64,000 bases of DNA, from NCBI RefSeq assembly GCF_029223545.1, contig NZ_CP097870.1, positions 434,001 through 498,000 on the forward strand, read 5' to 3'. This DNA is from Thauera sp. GDN1 (GTDB taxonomy: Bacteria; Pseudomonadota; Gammaproteobacteria; Burkholderiales; Rhodocyclaceae). Within the stretch, counting starts at the first letter, position 1; the number at the start of each line of letters is the position of its first letter. Shown in pieces: positions 47,107-55,899 of the stretch. The translations under genes were made by a program, and so were the position numbers. The notes beneath the pieces were generated by a model. That model made no database searches, was not told where the DNA came from, and saw only the letters and a list, made by a program, of their open reading frames with translations.

Positions 47107-48000
47107 ATGCACAAGAACGAACTCGACCGCCTCGCCATCGGCCTGATGGTGTTGTTCTGCACCATCTGGGGCCTGCAGCAGGTGGCGATCAAGCTCGCCA
47201 GCGCGGGGATCTCGCCAGTGTGGCAGGCGGGCTTGCGCTCGATCGGCGCCACGGTGATCGTGCTGCTGTGGTCCTGGCTGCGCGGCGTGCGGCTGTTCGA
47301 GCGCGACGGCACGCTGCTGCCCGGCCTGCTCGCCGGCCTGCTGTTCGCCATCGAGTTCGCACTGATCTTCCTCGGCCTGGAACACACCACCGCCTCGCGC
47401 GGGGTGATCTTCCTCTACACCGCGCCCTTCTTCGTCGCCCTCGGCGCGGTCTGGCTGCTACCGCAGGAACCCATGCGGCGGTCGCAGTGGGCAGGCATGG
47501 CGCTCGCCTTCGCCGGTATCCTGGTGCTGTTCGGCGAGCACCTGTTCACGTCCGCCGACGGGGCCTGGATCGGCGACCTGATGATCGTGCTGGCGGCGAT
47601 GTTCTGGGCGGCGACCACGCTCACGGTGAAGGTCACCTGCCTGGCACGCAGCAGCGTGGAAAAGACACTGCTGTACCAACTCGGCGTGTCCGCCGTCGTG
47701 CTGCCCGTCCTGTCCGTGGCGCTCGGCGAGCCGGGCGTGTTCGCGGCGACGAAGGTCGTTTGGGCGAGCCTCCTGTTCCAGACCGCGATCGTGGCCGGCG
47801 TCAGCTATCTGGGCTGGTTCTGGCTGGTGAGGCATTACCCGGCCACGCGCCTGTCCACCTTCTCCTTCCTGACCCCGGTGATGGGGGTGCTGGCGGGCGG
47901 ATTCATCCTCGACGAGGCGCTGTCCCGCACCGTGTTCGTCGCGCTCGCCCTGGTCGGCACCGGCATCGGCGTGGCCAACTGGCCTGCCCGTCGGCGCTGA
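47107..48000 (+). CDS. EamA/DMT-family transporter
   Basis: 297 aa with ten membrane helices in two EamA repeats: MVLFCTIWGLQQVAIKLASAGISPVWQAGLRSIGA and, later, SYLGWFWLVRHYPATRLSTFSFLTPVMGVLAGGFILDE. Probably an inner-membrane metabolite exporter or permease of unknown substrate. It is only 36 bases after the DUF1043 gene on the same strand and may be co-transcribed. A homologue of the gene at 31834-32736 only at family level. Confidence 0.88.
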   Translation: MHKNELDRLAIGLMVLFCTIWGLQQVAIKLASAGISPVWQAGLRSIGATVIVLLWSWLRGVRLFERDGTLLPGLLAGLLFAIEFALIFLGLEHTTASRGVIFLYTAPFFVALGAVWLLPQEPMRRSQWAGMALAFAGILVLFGEHLFTSADGAWIGDLMIVLAAMFWAATTLTVKVTCLARSSVEKTLLYQLGVSAVVLPVLSVALGEPGVFAATKVVWASLLFQTAIVAGVSYLGWFWLVRHYPATRLSTFSFLTPVMGVLAGGFILDEALSRTVFVALALVGTGIGVANWPARRR

Positions 48001-48135
48001 TCGCGCTGGAGTGCGCTCGCGCCTTCCCGCCCTGCGCAGCGTGTCCGATTTTCGCTCGTAGCTGTCGCGCTCAGACAAGTGACTGTCCTGCAACTGGCTT
48101 AACTTGATCCGTCCATAAAAAAAGGAGACAGGATC

Positions 48136-48999
48136 ATGAGTGAAGACCAGCGCTGGGTGCTGACCGTGGCGTGTCCGAGCGAGTCGGGCCAGGTGGCGGC
48201 GATTTCGGGGTTTCTGGACAGCCACGGCTGCTACATCAACGAGTTCTCCTGCTTCGACGACGATTGCGGCGACCGCTTCTTCGTACGCGCCGTGTTCCGC
48301 CCCGGTTCGGACAGGCGCGGCATTCCGGCCACCCTGCGCGACGATTTCCGGCCCCTTGCGGAACGCTTCGGGATGGAGTGGAGCATGCATGCGCTCTCCG
48401 ATCGGCCGAAGGTCCTGATCATGGTGTCGAAGCTCGACCATTGCCTGCGCGACCTGCTGTACCGCTGGCGCATCGGCGAGCTCAGGATCGACATCGTCGG
48501 CGTGGTGTCGAACCACCCGGACCTCGGCTTCCTCGCCGAGGTCGACGGCCTGCCTTTCCACCACCTGCCGATCAGCGCGGCGACCAAGGCCGAGCAGGAG
48601 GCGAAGCTGATGCGGATCGTGGATGAGACCGGCGCCGAACTGGTCGTGCTGGCGCGCTACATGCAGGTGCTGTCCGAGGACCTGTGCCGCCAGCTCGAAG
48701 GGCGCGCGATCAACATCCATCACTCCTTCCTGCCCGGCTTCAAGGGGGCCAAGCCCTACCACCAGGCGCACGCCCGCGGCGTCAAGCTGATCGGCGCGAC
48801 CGCGCACTACGTGACCACCGACCTCGACGAGGGACCGATCATCGAGCAGGTCGTCGAACGTGTGAATCACGCCTTCAGTCCCGAGCAACTGCTGTCGGTC
48901 GGCCGTGACATGGAGTGCCAGGCGCTTGCTCGAGCAGTGCGCTACCACGTCGAGCGCAGGGTGTTCCTCAACGGAGCACGTACGGTCGTCCTGACCTAA
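48136..48999 (+). CDS. purU: Formyltetrahydrofolate deformylase
   Basis: 287 aa. Hydrolyses 10-formyl-THF to formate and THF. N-terminal ACT domain (WVLTVACPSESGQVAAISGFLDSHGCYINEF), C-terminal formyltransferase fold with INIHHSFLPGFKGAKPYHQAHARGVKLIGATAHYVT and the catalytic aspartate in TDLDEGPIIEQ. A strong AAAGGAGAC ribosome binding site precedes the ATG. PurU is commonly encoded with sarcosine or betaine demethylation genes, where it regenerates THF; here it precedes the creatinine-degradation genes. Confidence 0.94.
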   Translation: MSEDQRWVLTVACPSESGQVAAISGFLDSHGCYINEFSCFDDDCGDRFFVRAVFRPGSDRRGIPATLRDDFRPLAERFGMEWSMHALSDRPKVLIMVSKLDHCLRDLLYRWRIGELRIDIVGVVSNHPDLGFLAEVDGLPFHHLPISAATKAEQEAKLMRIVDETGAELVVLARYMQVLSEDLCRQLEGRAINIHHSFLPGFKGAKPYHQAHARGVKLIGATAHYVTTDLDEGPIIEQVVERVNHAFSPEQLLSVGRDMECQALARAVRYHVERRVFLNGARTVVLT

Positions 49000-49078
49000 A
49001 ATGGGCAGTATTCAGCCATGACTCGCCGCGCTCGCCCCCGAGATCGACGGTGGGCAACAAGAACGTGAGGAGACGCAG

Positions 49079-50185
49079 GTGAAAAGTGGTGGGCTAGCCC
49101 CGGACCGCGGTGTCAATCATTGGTCGGGGCGGGGCGGTGACGAGCCGACTCGCTTCGGTTTCCTGCTGGTGCCGGGGTTCACCCTGGTCGGTTTCGGTGC
49201 GGCGGTAGACCCTTTGCGCCTCGCCAACATGGTGGCGAGGCGAACACTGTACCAGTGCGTCACACTGACCCTGGATGGTGCGCCGGTGCGCTCCAGCGCG
49301 GGTGTGTGCGTCACGCCCGACTGCGCCGCCGCTGACGCCATGGAGCTCGATGCGGTGTTCGTCATCGGTCCCAATCCGCTGCCCGTCTCCGGCAGCGAGC
49401 CGATCCTGCGGTGGTTACGCGCGCTGGCCGCTAAGGGGGTGGCGCTCGGTGGCGTCGACACCGGCAGCTACTTTCTCGCCTGCGCCGGGTTGCTCGATGG
49501 GTACCGCAGCACCATCCACTGGGAAGACATGGACGCACTGCTCGACCGCTTTCCGCGGCTCGTGGTGTCAACCAAGCTCTATGAGGTGGACCGCGACCGA
49601 GCTTCGTGCAGCGGCGGCATCGCGCCGGTGGAGATGATGATCCACCTCATCGGCTTGGGCGGTGGCGGGCACAAGATCGCCTCCGCGGTCGCGGAATTGA
49701 TGATCTACGAACGCAGGGGGCCAGAAGAACGGCAAAGGACAGCGCTGCGCGACGTGGCGGCGAGCTCTCACCCGAAGCTGGTCGAGGCGATCAAGTTGAT
49801 GGAGTGCAACATTGAAGAGCCGCTGACCATGGAAGAGGTCGCTGCGCACATGCAGTTCTCCGCCCGCCAGCTCGAGCGCCTGTTTCGTGAAACCCTGCAC
49901 TGCACGCCGCGCCAGTATTACCTGCAGCTGCGCCTGGAGCGCGCCCGCCAGCTGTTGACCCGCACCAACCGCCCGATTGCCGACATCGTGATGGCCTGCG
50001 GTTTCGTCTCCTTTGCACATTTTTCCCATCGTTATCACGCCGGCTTCGGCATTTCGCCGAGTGCCGACCGGCGCCGCCACAATGCGGAAGGTGAGCGTTT
50101 CGCCAACGTCACCGCCGACGCCCGCGCGTCCTCGGAGCTTCTGCCCGTAAGAGTGGCCGACGACGTCCCTGGTTCGCGCGCCTGA
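49079..50185 (+). CDS. GlxA/CdhR-type AraC regulator with DJ-1/PfpI domain
   Basis: 368 aa from a GTG preceded by GTGAGGAGA. Residues ~25-200 form the class I glutamine-amidotransferase-like (DJ-1/PfpI) ligand domain (RFGFLLVPGFTLVGFGAAVDPLRLAN, DAVFVIGPNPL, GVDTGSYFLACAGLLDGYRSTIHWED); residues ~235-335 are an AraC helix-turn-helix pair (MEEVAAHMQFSARQLERLFRETLHCTPRQYYL, IADIVMACGFVSFAHFSHRYHAGFG). It resembles GbdR and CdhR, activators of betaine and carnitine catabolism. Its position between purU and creatinase suggests a creatine/sarcosine-related effector. Confidence 0.9.
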   Translation: MKSGGLAPDRGVNHWSGRGGDEPTRFGFLLVPGFTLVGFGAAVDPLRLANMVARRTLYQCVTLTLDGAPVRSSAGVCVTPDCAAADAMELDAVFVIGPNPLPVSGSEPILRWLRALAAKGVALGGVDTGSYFLACAGLLDGYRSTIHWEDMDALLDRFPRLVVSTKLYEVDRDRASCSGGIAPVEMMIHLIGLGGGGHKIASAVAELMIYERRGPEERQRTALRDVAASSHPKLVEAIKLMECNIEEPLTMEEVAAHMQFSARQLERLFRETLHCTPRQYYLQLRLERARQLLTRTNRPIADIVMACGFVSFAHFSHRYHAGFGISPSADRRRHNAEGERFANVTADARASSELLPVRVADDVPGSRA

Positions 50186-50250
50186 GCATTCCTCGTCATC
50201 GACATGACCGCCTGTTGCGGGCGGTCGGTTTCCGAATTCCGACGGCGGAA

Positions 50251-50269
50251 TTTGTCTGTTTCCGACAAA
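50251..50269. promoter_or_regulatory. Operator-like dyad upstream of creatinase
   Basis: TTTGTC-N7-GACAAA, in the 225-base gap before creatinase. TTTCCGA occurs twice around it (~50229 and ~50259). It is ~140 bases before the creatinase ATG, a plausible site for the GlxA-type regulator encoded just upstream. Confidence 0.45.
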
Positions 50270-50410
50270 GTCGTTTTCACGAAAGCGCTCGTCGGCAGGC
50301 GGAAATCGGGTTCTTCCAGGCCTTCTTATCATTGGATCCACGTTACTTATGCCTGCGCGCAGGCGGTAACCGTGCAACCCGACCCATCCGCGACACCGAG
50401 GAGCGAAGAC

Positions 50411-51655
50411 ATGACGAATCTGGCTGGCGACATCAAGTCCATGACCGAAATGAAGGACCTGCTGCGCATCGAGAACGGCGAGAAGGTGAAGCACACCTTC
50501 TCCGATCAGGAGTACATCAACCGCCAGTCCAAGCTGCGCGCCTACATGGCGGCCAACAGCATCGACGCGGTGCTGTTCACGTCGATGCACAACATCAACT
50601 ACTACAGCGACTTCCTGTACTGCTCCTTCGGCCGCCCCTACGCCCTGGTCGTGACCCAGGACAAGGTGGTGTCGATCAGCGCCAACATCGACGGTGGCCA
50701 GCCGTGGCGCCGCACCTTCGGCGACTACAACGTGGTCTACACCGACTGGCGCCGTGACAACTACTTCCGCGCGATTCAGCAGGAGATCCCCAACAAGGGT
50801 CGGGTCGGTGTCGAGTTCGACCACATCCCGGTCGAGCGCCTGGAGAAGCTGAAGGCCGCGCTGCCCAATGCGCAGATCGTCGATGTCGGCGCCGGCACCA
50901 TGCGCATGCGCATGATCAAGTCGGCCGAGGAGATCGCCCTCATCAAGCACGGCGCCCAGGTGTGCGACGTCGGTGGCGCTGCGCTCGCCGCGGCCGTGCA
51001 TGAAGGCGTGCCCGAGCACGAAGTGGCGCTGGCCTCGACCCAGGCGATGATCCGCGAGATCGCCAAGCGCTTCCCCGATTCGGAACTGATGGACACCTGG
51101 ACCTGGTTCCAGTCGGGCATCAACACCGACGGCGCCCACAACCCGGTGACCACGCGCCGCGTGCAGAAGGGCGACATCCTGTCGCTGAACTGCTTCTCGA
51201 TGATCTCGGGCTACTACACCGCGCTCGAGCGCACCATGTTCTACGACCACTGCGACGACGCCTCGCTGAAGCTGTGGGAAGTCAACGTCAAGGTGCACGA
51301 AGCCGGCCTGGCGCTGGTGAAGCCGGGCATCCGCTGCTGCGACGTCGCCGCCCAGCTCAACGAGATCTTCGCCGAGCACGGCCTGCTGCAGTACCGCACC
51401 TTCGGCTACGGCCACTCCTTCGGCGTGCTGTCGCACTACTACGGTCGCGAGGCCGGCCTCGAGTTCCGTGAAGACATCGAGACCGTCCTCGAGCCGGGCA
51501 TGGTGGTGTCGATCGAGCCGATGATCATGCTGCCCGAAGGCATGCCGGGCGCCGGCGGCTACCGCGAACACGACATCCTGGTCGTGACCGAGAACGGTGC
51601 CGAGAACATCACCGGCTTCAAGTACGGCCCCGCGCACAACATCATCAAGCGCTGA
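50411..51655 (+). CDS. Creatinase (creatine amidinohydrolase)
   Basis: 414 aa from ATG at 50411, preceded by GAGGAGCG. It hydrolyses creatine to sarcosine and urea. The sequence is very like Pseudomonas creatinase along its whole length: FTSMHNINYYSDFLYCSFGR, SANIDGGQPWRRTFGDYN, TWFQSGINTDGAHNPVTT with the catalytic His (H243 here, His232 in the Pseudomonas enzyme), FGYGHSFGVLSHYYGREAGLE and MIMLPEGMPGAGGYREHD. The pita-bread fold of Xaa-Pro peptidases is kept but the enzyme needs no metal. About 11 residues longer at the N-terminus than the Pseudomonas enzyme. Confidence 0.94.
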   Translation: MTNLAGDIKSMTEMKDLLRIENGEKVKHTFSDQEYINRQSKLRAYMAANSIDAVLFTSMHNINYYSDFLYCSFGRPYALVVTQDKVVSISANIDGGQPWRRTFGDYNVVYTDWRRDNYFRAIQQEIPNKGRVGVEFDHIPVERLEKLKAALPNAQIVDVGAGTMRMRMIKSAEEIALIKHGAQVCDVGGAALAAAVHEGVPEHEVALASTQAMIREIAKRFPDSELMDTWTWFQSGINTDGAHNPVTTRRVQKGDILSLNCFSMISGYYTALERTMFYDHCDDASLKLWEVNVKVHEAGLALVKPGIRCCDVAAQLNEIFAEHGLLQYRTFGYGHSFGVLSHYYGREAGLEFREDIETVLEPGMVVSIEPMIMLPEGMPGAGGYREHDILVVTENGAENITGFKYGPAHNIIKR

Positions 51656-51666
51656 GCGCGAGCCGC

Positions 51667-51720
51667 ACACTCCGTCATCGGGACAAGGTCCAGTCAAGCC
51701 TTGCTCCGATGACGGAGTGT
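51667..51720 (+). terminator. Strong hairpin between creatinase and creatininase
   Basis: A perfect 15-bp stem, ACACTCCGTCATCGG (51667-51681) with 51706-51720, extended by an inner CAAGG/CCTTG stem. No T-run follows, so it may act as an mRNA-stabilising or Rho-linked 3' end, not a classic terminator. It starts 11 bases after the creatinase stop. Confidence 0.5.
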
Positions 51721-51808
51721 CTTGTGCACCGCAGGCACGGAAGCTGAAGTCGGTGCCATGCGGCGGCCCGGATACGCTCCGCCCAATATCGAAAGAGGAG
51801 ACCAAGAG

Positions 51809-52579
51809 ATGAAAAGTGTGCACATTTCCGAGCTGACCTGGCCCGATTACGACGTCAAGGTCCGCGACGGCAGGACGCCGGTGCTCATCCCGGTCGGCGC
51901 GCTGGAGCAGCACGGGCCCCACATGTCGATGAACCCGGACGTGCTGCTGCCCACGGCCATTTCGGAGCGTGTCGCGCAGCGCATCGACGCGCTGGTCGCG
52001 CCGCCCATCGCCTATGGCTACAAGTCGCAGCAAAAGAGCGGCGGCGGCAACCACATGCCGGGCACGACGAGCCTGGATGGCCAGACCGTGACCTCGACGA
52101 TCAAGGATGTCCTCAAGGAACTCGCACGCCACGGGGTGCGCAAGACCGTGCTGGTCAATGGCCACTACGAGAATTCCGCCTTCATCGTCGAAGGGGTGGA
52201 CCTCGCGCAGCGCGAGCTGCGTTGGGACGGCATCAAGGACTTCTCCACCGTGGTCCTGTCGTACTGGGACTTCGTCACCCAGGAGGCGATCGACGCCATC
52301 TACCAGGGCGAATTTCCGGGCTGGGCTGTGGAGCACGGCGGCGTGCTCGAGACCTCGCTGATGCTGCACCTGCATCCGCGACTGGTCGACATGGAAAAGG
52401 TGTGCGACCACGCCCCCGCGCAGTTCCCGCCCTACGACTTCTTTCCGATCAAGCCGGAATGGACGCCCGCCTCGGGCTGCCTGTCGTCGGCCAAGCGCGC
52501 CTCGGCCGAGCACGGCGAGACCCTGCTCGAGGTCTGCGTCGAGGGCATCAGCCGCGAGCTGGCGACTGCTTTCGACTGA
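51809..52579 (+). CDS. Creatininase (creatinine amidohydrolase)
   Basis: 256 aa from ATG at 51809 after AAAGAGGAG. It interconverts creatinine and creatine. It matches the Pseudomonas enzyme throughout: VLIPVGALEQHGPHMSMNPDVLLPT holds the metal-binding Glu/His/Asp set, then YGYKSQQKSGGGNHMPGTTSLDG, VLVNGHYENSAFIVEG with further His/Glu ligands, and LSYWDFV, EHGGVLETSLMLHLHP. Metal-dependent (Mn2+/Zn2+) homohexamer in the family. It feeds creatine to the creatinase encoded just upstream. Confidence 0.95.
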   Translation: MKSVHISELTWPDYDVKVRDGRTPVLIPVGALEQHGPHMSMNPDVLLPTAISERVAQRIDALVAPPIAYGYKSQQKSGGGNHMPGTTSLDGQTVTSTIKDVLKELARHGVRKTVLVNGHYENSAFIVEGVDLAQRELRWDGIKDFSTVVLSYWDFVTQEAIDAIYQGEFPGWAVEHGGVLETSLMLHLHPRLVDMEKVCDHAPAQFPPYDFFPIKPEWTPASGCLSSAKRASAEHGETLLEVCVEGISRELATAFD

Positions 52580-52598
52580 AGCCTGCGCTCGCGATCCG

Positions 52599-52754
52599 CC
52601 TGCCGCGCGGACGCGCGGCAGGTCCCGCGACATCACGTCTGGAGGGCTCGCACTACGATCAAGCAATACCGTTCTGAATGAGCGAGGTTCGCTCCCGATT
52701 GCGGGAGCTATTGCGCCGGGCCCGCCGCCACACTCTCCCCTTGGTGGCGGCGGG
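52599..52754. repeat. Three hairpins in the 234-base gap between creatininase and the symporter unit
   Basis: CCTGCCGCGCG-GA-CGCGCGGCAGG (52599-52622), GCTCCCG-ATTG-CGGGAGC (52691-52708) and CCCGCCGCCA/TGGCGGCGGG with a 14-base loop (52721-52754). None is followed by a proper T-run. They may end the creatininase transcript or set differential expression of the transporter genes. No coding sequence is seen in this gap. Confidence 0.55.
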
Positions 52755-52813
52755 CATCAGGCAGGTCGACAGAAGGATCAACCTTCGTCGAACCGAAAAA
52801 TGAGGAGACAGAC

Positions 52814-52927
52814 ATGAATTCATGGGTACTCGATCTATTCGTTTTACTCAACGGCGTGATGCTGGCCATCGTGTTCGGCACAGCGTGGGTGCGTTCGTCG
52901 CGCCTGCGTCGTCAGGGCCGGAGGTGA
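52814..52927 (+). CDS. 37-residue membrane protein, symporter small accessory protein
   Basis: 37 codons, ATG preceded by TGAGGAGACAGAC. One hydrophobic helix (~5-25: VLDLFVLLNGVMLAIVFGTA) and a basic C-terminus (RSSRLRRQGRR), a classic cytoplasm-anchored small protein. It ends 3 bases before the ATG of a sodium:solute symporter. Small accessory proteins of this size and layout are known upstream of such symporters, so it probably aids symporter assembly or activity. Real-gene evidence is the strong ribosome binding site and tight spacing. Confidence 0.75.
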   Translation: MNSWVLDLFVLLNGVMLAIVFGTAWVRSSRLRRQGRR

Positions 52928-52930
52928 GCC

Positions 52931-54391
52931 ATGGACTACAACATGCTCAACTGGGGGCTGATGATCGTCACCTTCGCCGTGATGATCGGTATCGGCGCAA
53001 TGTCCTCCCGCAAGGTCAGCGACAGCGATGAAGGCGGATTCCTGCTGGCCGGCCGGACGCTCGGCCCCTTCGTCGGCGCCAGCACGATCGTGGCCACCGG
53101 CTTCAGCGGCTGGGGTTTCATGGGCTCGCCCGGGGTGACCTACGAGTACGGTGCGATCGAAGTGCTGGGCAACTTCTTCTTTGCCCCGGCGATGATGATC
53201 GCGGTGCTGTTCTTCGCCAACTCGATGCGCAAGCGCGCATTGAAGATGGGCAGCAACACGATTCCCGAGTACATCGCACAGATCCACGGCGGCGGAGACG
53301 GTGGTCGCCTGCTGCAGGGTGTGGCCGCCTTCATCACCATCGTGCTGCTGATGGTCTTCCTGGTCAGTCAGATCAAGGCGGTGGGGATGCTGGGGGCGTC
53401 GTGGCTCGGCATCGACATGACCACCAGCGCCTGGCTGATGATCTCGATCATCATCATCTACACGATGTGGGGCGGCCTGGCGGCGGTGGCGTGGACCGAC
53501 ACCGTAATGGTGTGCGGCATGGTGCTGGGTGCGCTGGTGATCACCGCGCAGATGTTCTTAAGTGTCGATCTCGGCGAATGGGCGGCCAAGCTCAACGCGA
53601 TCAACCCGTCCCTGCTCAACCCCGAGACCGCGGCGCCCTATGGCGAAAGCAAGGCTTCGGTGTTCTACGTGCTGCCCTACGCCTTCCTGTTCGCGGCCGT
53701 GCTGCCCTACATGGCGGTGCGCTTCCTGGCCTTCCGGGCGGACGTGAGGATGCACCATGTGGGCGTGTATGTGGCGGTGATGGGCGGCCTGTTGAGCCTG
53801 ATCCCGATCGTCGGCCTGTACATGCGCGCCTACGGTCCGGCGCTCGCCGAGGCCGACCAGGCCATGCCGATGTACCTGCAGACCTTCATGCATCCGGCCA
53901 TCCAGGGGGTGATCACGCTGTTCATCATCTTCGCGATGAAGTCGACCGCCAACTCGATGCTGCACACCGTGGCCTCCGCGACTTCGCACGATCTGCGCCT
54001 GGCGCTCAACAAGCATGCGCAGCACGACTCGCCGGGCGCGCTGGCGATCAACCGACTGGCGGTGGTCGTGCTTGGCCTGCTCGGGCTGCTGATGATGATG
54101 TACGCCCCGCCCTTCATGCTGTCCTGGCTGGGCATTCTCGGCTCGGGCACCTTGCTCGCGGCGATGATCGGGCCGGTTTTCATCTCCACCTTCTGGCAAG
54201 GCAACGTGGCCGGTGCGCTGACGGCGATGGTGGTGGGCTTCTTCACCAGTGCCGGTCTGCTCACGCTGACCAGCCTGGGTTGGGTCGAAGGGCCGCTGAT
54301 CGGCTGCCTGGCGTCGTCCGCGTGCTACGTGGTCGTGTCCCTGGCGACACGGCGGCCGGCAGGCGCGAACGCAACCGCGCGCCGCGTGTGA
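52931..54391 (+). CDS. Sodium:solute symporter (SSS family), probably for creatine/creatinine or a related amine
   Basis: 486 aa with ~13 membrane helices. SSS hallmarks: DEGGFLLAGRTLGPFVGASTIVATGFSGWGFMGSPG near the N-terminus, YTMWGGLAAVAWTDTVMV, and FIIFAMKSTANSMLHTVASATSHDL. The substrate is inferred from position: it follows creatinase and creatininase, after a 234-base gap with hairpins. Family members carry proline, pantothenate, urea or amines, so other substrates are possible. Preceded by a 37-aa accessory membrane protein. Confidence 0.85.
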   Translation: MDYNMLNWGLMIVTFAVMIGIGAMSSRKVSDSDEGGFLLAGRTLGPFVGASTIVATGFSGWGFMGSPGVTYEYGAIEVLGNFFFAPAMMIAVLFFANSMRKRALKMGSNTIPEYIAQIHGGGDGGRLLQGVAAFITIVLLMVFLVSQIKAVGMLGASWLGIDMTTSAWLMISIIIIYTMWGGLAAVAWTDTVMVCGMVLGALVITAQMFLSVDLGEWAAKLNAINPSLLNPETAAPYGESKASVFYVLPYAFLFAAVLPYMAVRFLAFRADVRMHHVGVYVAVMGGLLSLIPIVGLYMRAYGPALAEADQAMPMYLQTFMHPAIQGVITLFIIFAMKSTANSMLHTVASATSHDLRLALNKHAQHDSPGALAINRLAVVVLGLLGLLMMMYAPPFMLSWLGILGSGTLLAAMIGPVFISTFWQGNVAGALTAMVVGFFTSAGLLTLTSLGWVEGPLIGCLASSACYVVVSLATRRPAGANATARRV

Positions 54392-54504
54392 CGCAGCGCG
54401 CTGGCGCGCAGTGCCCTTGATCGACATGGGCGTGGCGGGTGCATGCAGACGCGCTCGTCACGCCTGAGTCAGCATCGTTCCATTACTTTTTCAGCGGTGG
54501 TGTC

Positions 54505-55383
54505 ATGACGAGTCCGGTCCCGCAGTTCAGTGCCGAGATCTTTCCGAGCGAGACGGTTGCGGGCCTGGCGCGCCTGGAGCAGACGGTCCGAACCTTGCAC
54601 GCACTGGGTCCGGACTTCGTGTCGGTGACCTATGGCGCGGGAGGCAGCACGCGCGGCACTTCGCAGGTCGCGCTGGACCGCCTGCGGGCGGCAGGCATCG
54701 CCGCCGTGCCGCACCTGTCGGCGCTCGGGGCGAGCCGGCAGGACATGCGGAGTCAGCTCGACACCTGCCGCGACGCCGGCGTGCGCCGGCTGGTCGTACT
54801 GCGCGGCGACGCCCCATCGGGGCTGCGCGCGCACGGTGAGTTCACCTTCGCCACCGACCTCGTGCGCTTCATCCGCGAGGAGACGGCCGGGCGCTTCCAC
54901 ATCGACGTCGCCGCCTACCCCGAGTGCCATCCACAGGCACGCTCCGCCGACGCGGACCTCGCCCATTTCAAGGCGAAGTTCGATGCCGGGGCCAACTCGG
55001 CGATCACCCAGTATTTCTTCAATGCCGACGCCTACGCCGATTTCCTGGAGCGCTGCACCGCGGCCGGCATCCACGCGCCGATCGTGCCCGGGGTGATGCC
55101 CATCGGTCGTTTTGCGCGCCTGGTGCAGTTCTCCGAGGCGCGGGGCATCGAGGTGCCCCGCTGGATCCGTCGCCGTATGGAAGCCTTCGGCGACGACAAT
55201 GCCTCGATCCGCGCCTTCGGCATCGAGGTGGTGGTGCGGCTGTGCGAACGGTTGCTGGCGATGGGCGCGCCCGGCCTGCACTTCTTCAGCCTCAACGACG
55301 GCGATCGTGTCGCCGAAATCTGGCGCGCGCTGGGCTTGCCCCCCAGGTTGGGCGCCGGTGCAACCACCGCGCTGACACGCTGA
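54505..55383 (+). CDS. metF: 5,10-methylenetetrahydrofolate reductase
   Basis: 292 aa flavoprotein of the MetF fold. FSAEIFPSETVAGLARLEQTVR, PDFVSVTYGAGGSTR, HLSALGASRQDMRSQLD, LRGDAP, FHIDVAAYPECHPQA and HFKAKFDAGANSAITQYFFN are the family blocks; GLHFFSLNDGDRV ends it. It reduces methylene-THF to methyl-THF, or in catabolic clusters may run in the oxidative direction. Here it could use the C1 unit released when sarcosine is demethylated. 114 bases after the symporter gene. The family has other MTHFR paralogues, so whether this is the main biosynthetic copy is open. Confidence 0.9.
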   Translation: MTSPVPQFSAEIFPSETVAGLARLEQTVRTLHALGPDFVSVTYGAGGSTRGTSQVALDRLRAAGIAAVPHLSALGASRQDMRSQLDTCRDAGVRRLVVLRGDAPSGLRAHGEFTFATDLVRFIREETAGRFHIDVAAYPECHPQARSADADLAHFKAKFDAGANSAITQYFFNADAYADFLERCTAAGIHAPIVPGVMPIGRFARLVQFSEARGIEVPRWIRRRMEAFGDDNASIRAFGIEVVVRLCERLLAMGAPGLHFFSLNDGDRVAEIWRALGLPPRLGAGATTALTR

Positions 55384-55899
55384 GCAGCGCCGGACCCAGC
55401 ATCCGCCACCTGAGTCTCGCTAGGGCCGCGCGCAATGCGGGCCTAGACCATCCGTTCGCAATTCCCTCTCGGCGGCAGTCGGCGCTGAGTCGATCTCGTC
55501 CGCGTTCCGCGAGCGTGCGGAGGGGAGGCTTACTCCTGCGCACATGTCGATGCAGCCCTGTGCCTTCGCGCCAATCGAGTCCCGCGCCTCACTGCATCCG
55601 ACGCGCAAAAGCATGTCGATAACGCGAAAGGATCTGTCGAGATCAAGCAACGCGGATCGACCGAACATTCCCATACTCAGTCCGCAAATACAAATTGATG
55701 TGCGGATAAGGCGGCTGAATCAGCTGAGGCGAACAGCAGAGTCCGTAGCACCAATCTTCCGCTTCAGGGAAGGGTATGCGCAATGCGATGCATGTCATCG
55801 ATCAAGGCATTCAGCTGGATCTGGATAAATGTCCGGGCGGACATATCCCCATGCTGAAACGGTGATTCAAGAAAACAAGTAAAGAGGATGAGGAGCGAC
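55384..55899. promoter_or_regulatory. 516-base gene-free region upstream of the Tsx-like channel
   Basis: No convincing coding sequence. From 55600 on it is markedly lower in GC than the neighbours. It contains the conserved promoter block (55614-55680), a TCCGCA-N14-TGCGGA dyad (55681-55706), and a perfect palindrome ATGTCCG-GG-CGGACAT (55829-55844) ~56 bases before the channel ATG. The ribosome binding site is GAGGATGAGGAG. Confidence 0.5.
55614..55680 (+). promoter_or_regulatory. Conserved upstream block, copy 1 (before the Tsx-like channel)
   Basis: Begins TGTCGATAACGCGAAA, identical in copy 2 (56753). The first 34 bases match copy 2 at 28 positions. After ~18 unrelated bases, both copies resume with CATT-N2-CATACT at the same offset (CATACT begins 58 bases after the block start in each). 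CATACT could be a -10 element, with the conserved block as activator site. Distances to the downstream ATGs are 286 and 276 bases. Confidence 0.65.

Noticed and set aside
55384-55899. Small gene at 55544-55828 upstream of the Tsx-like channel
   Set aside because: No ribosome binding site, no family resemblance, and it overlaps the conserved promoter block. It is more likely regulatory DNA.
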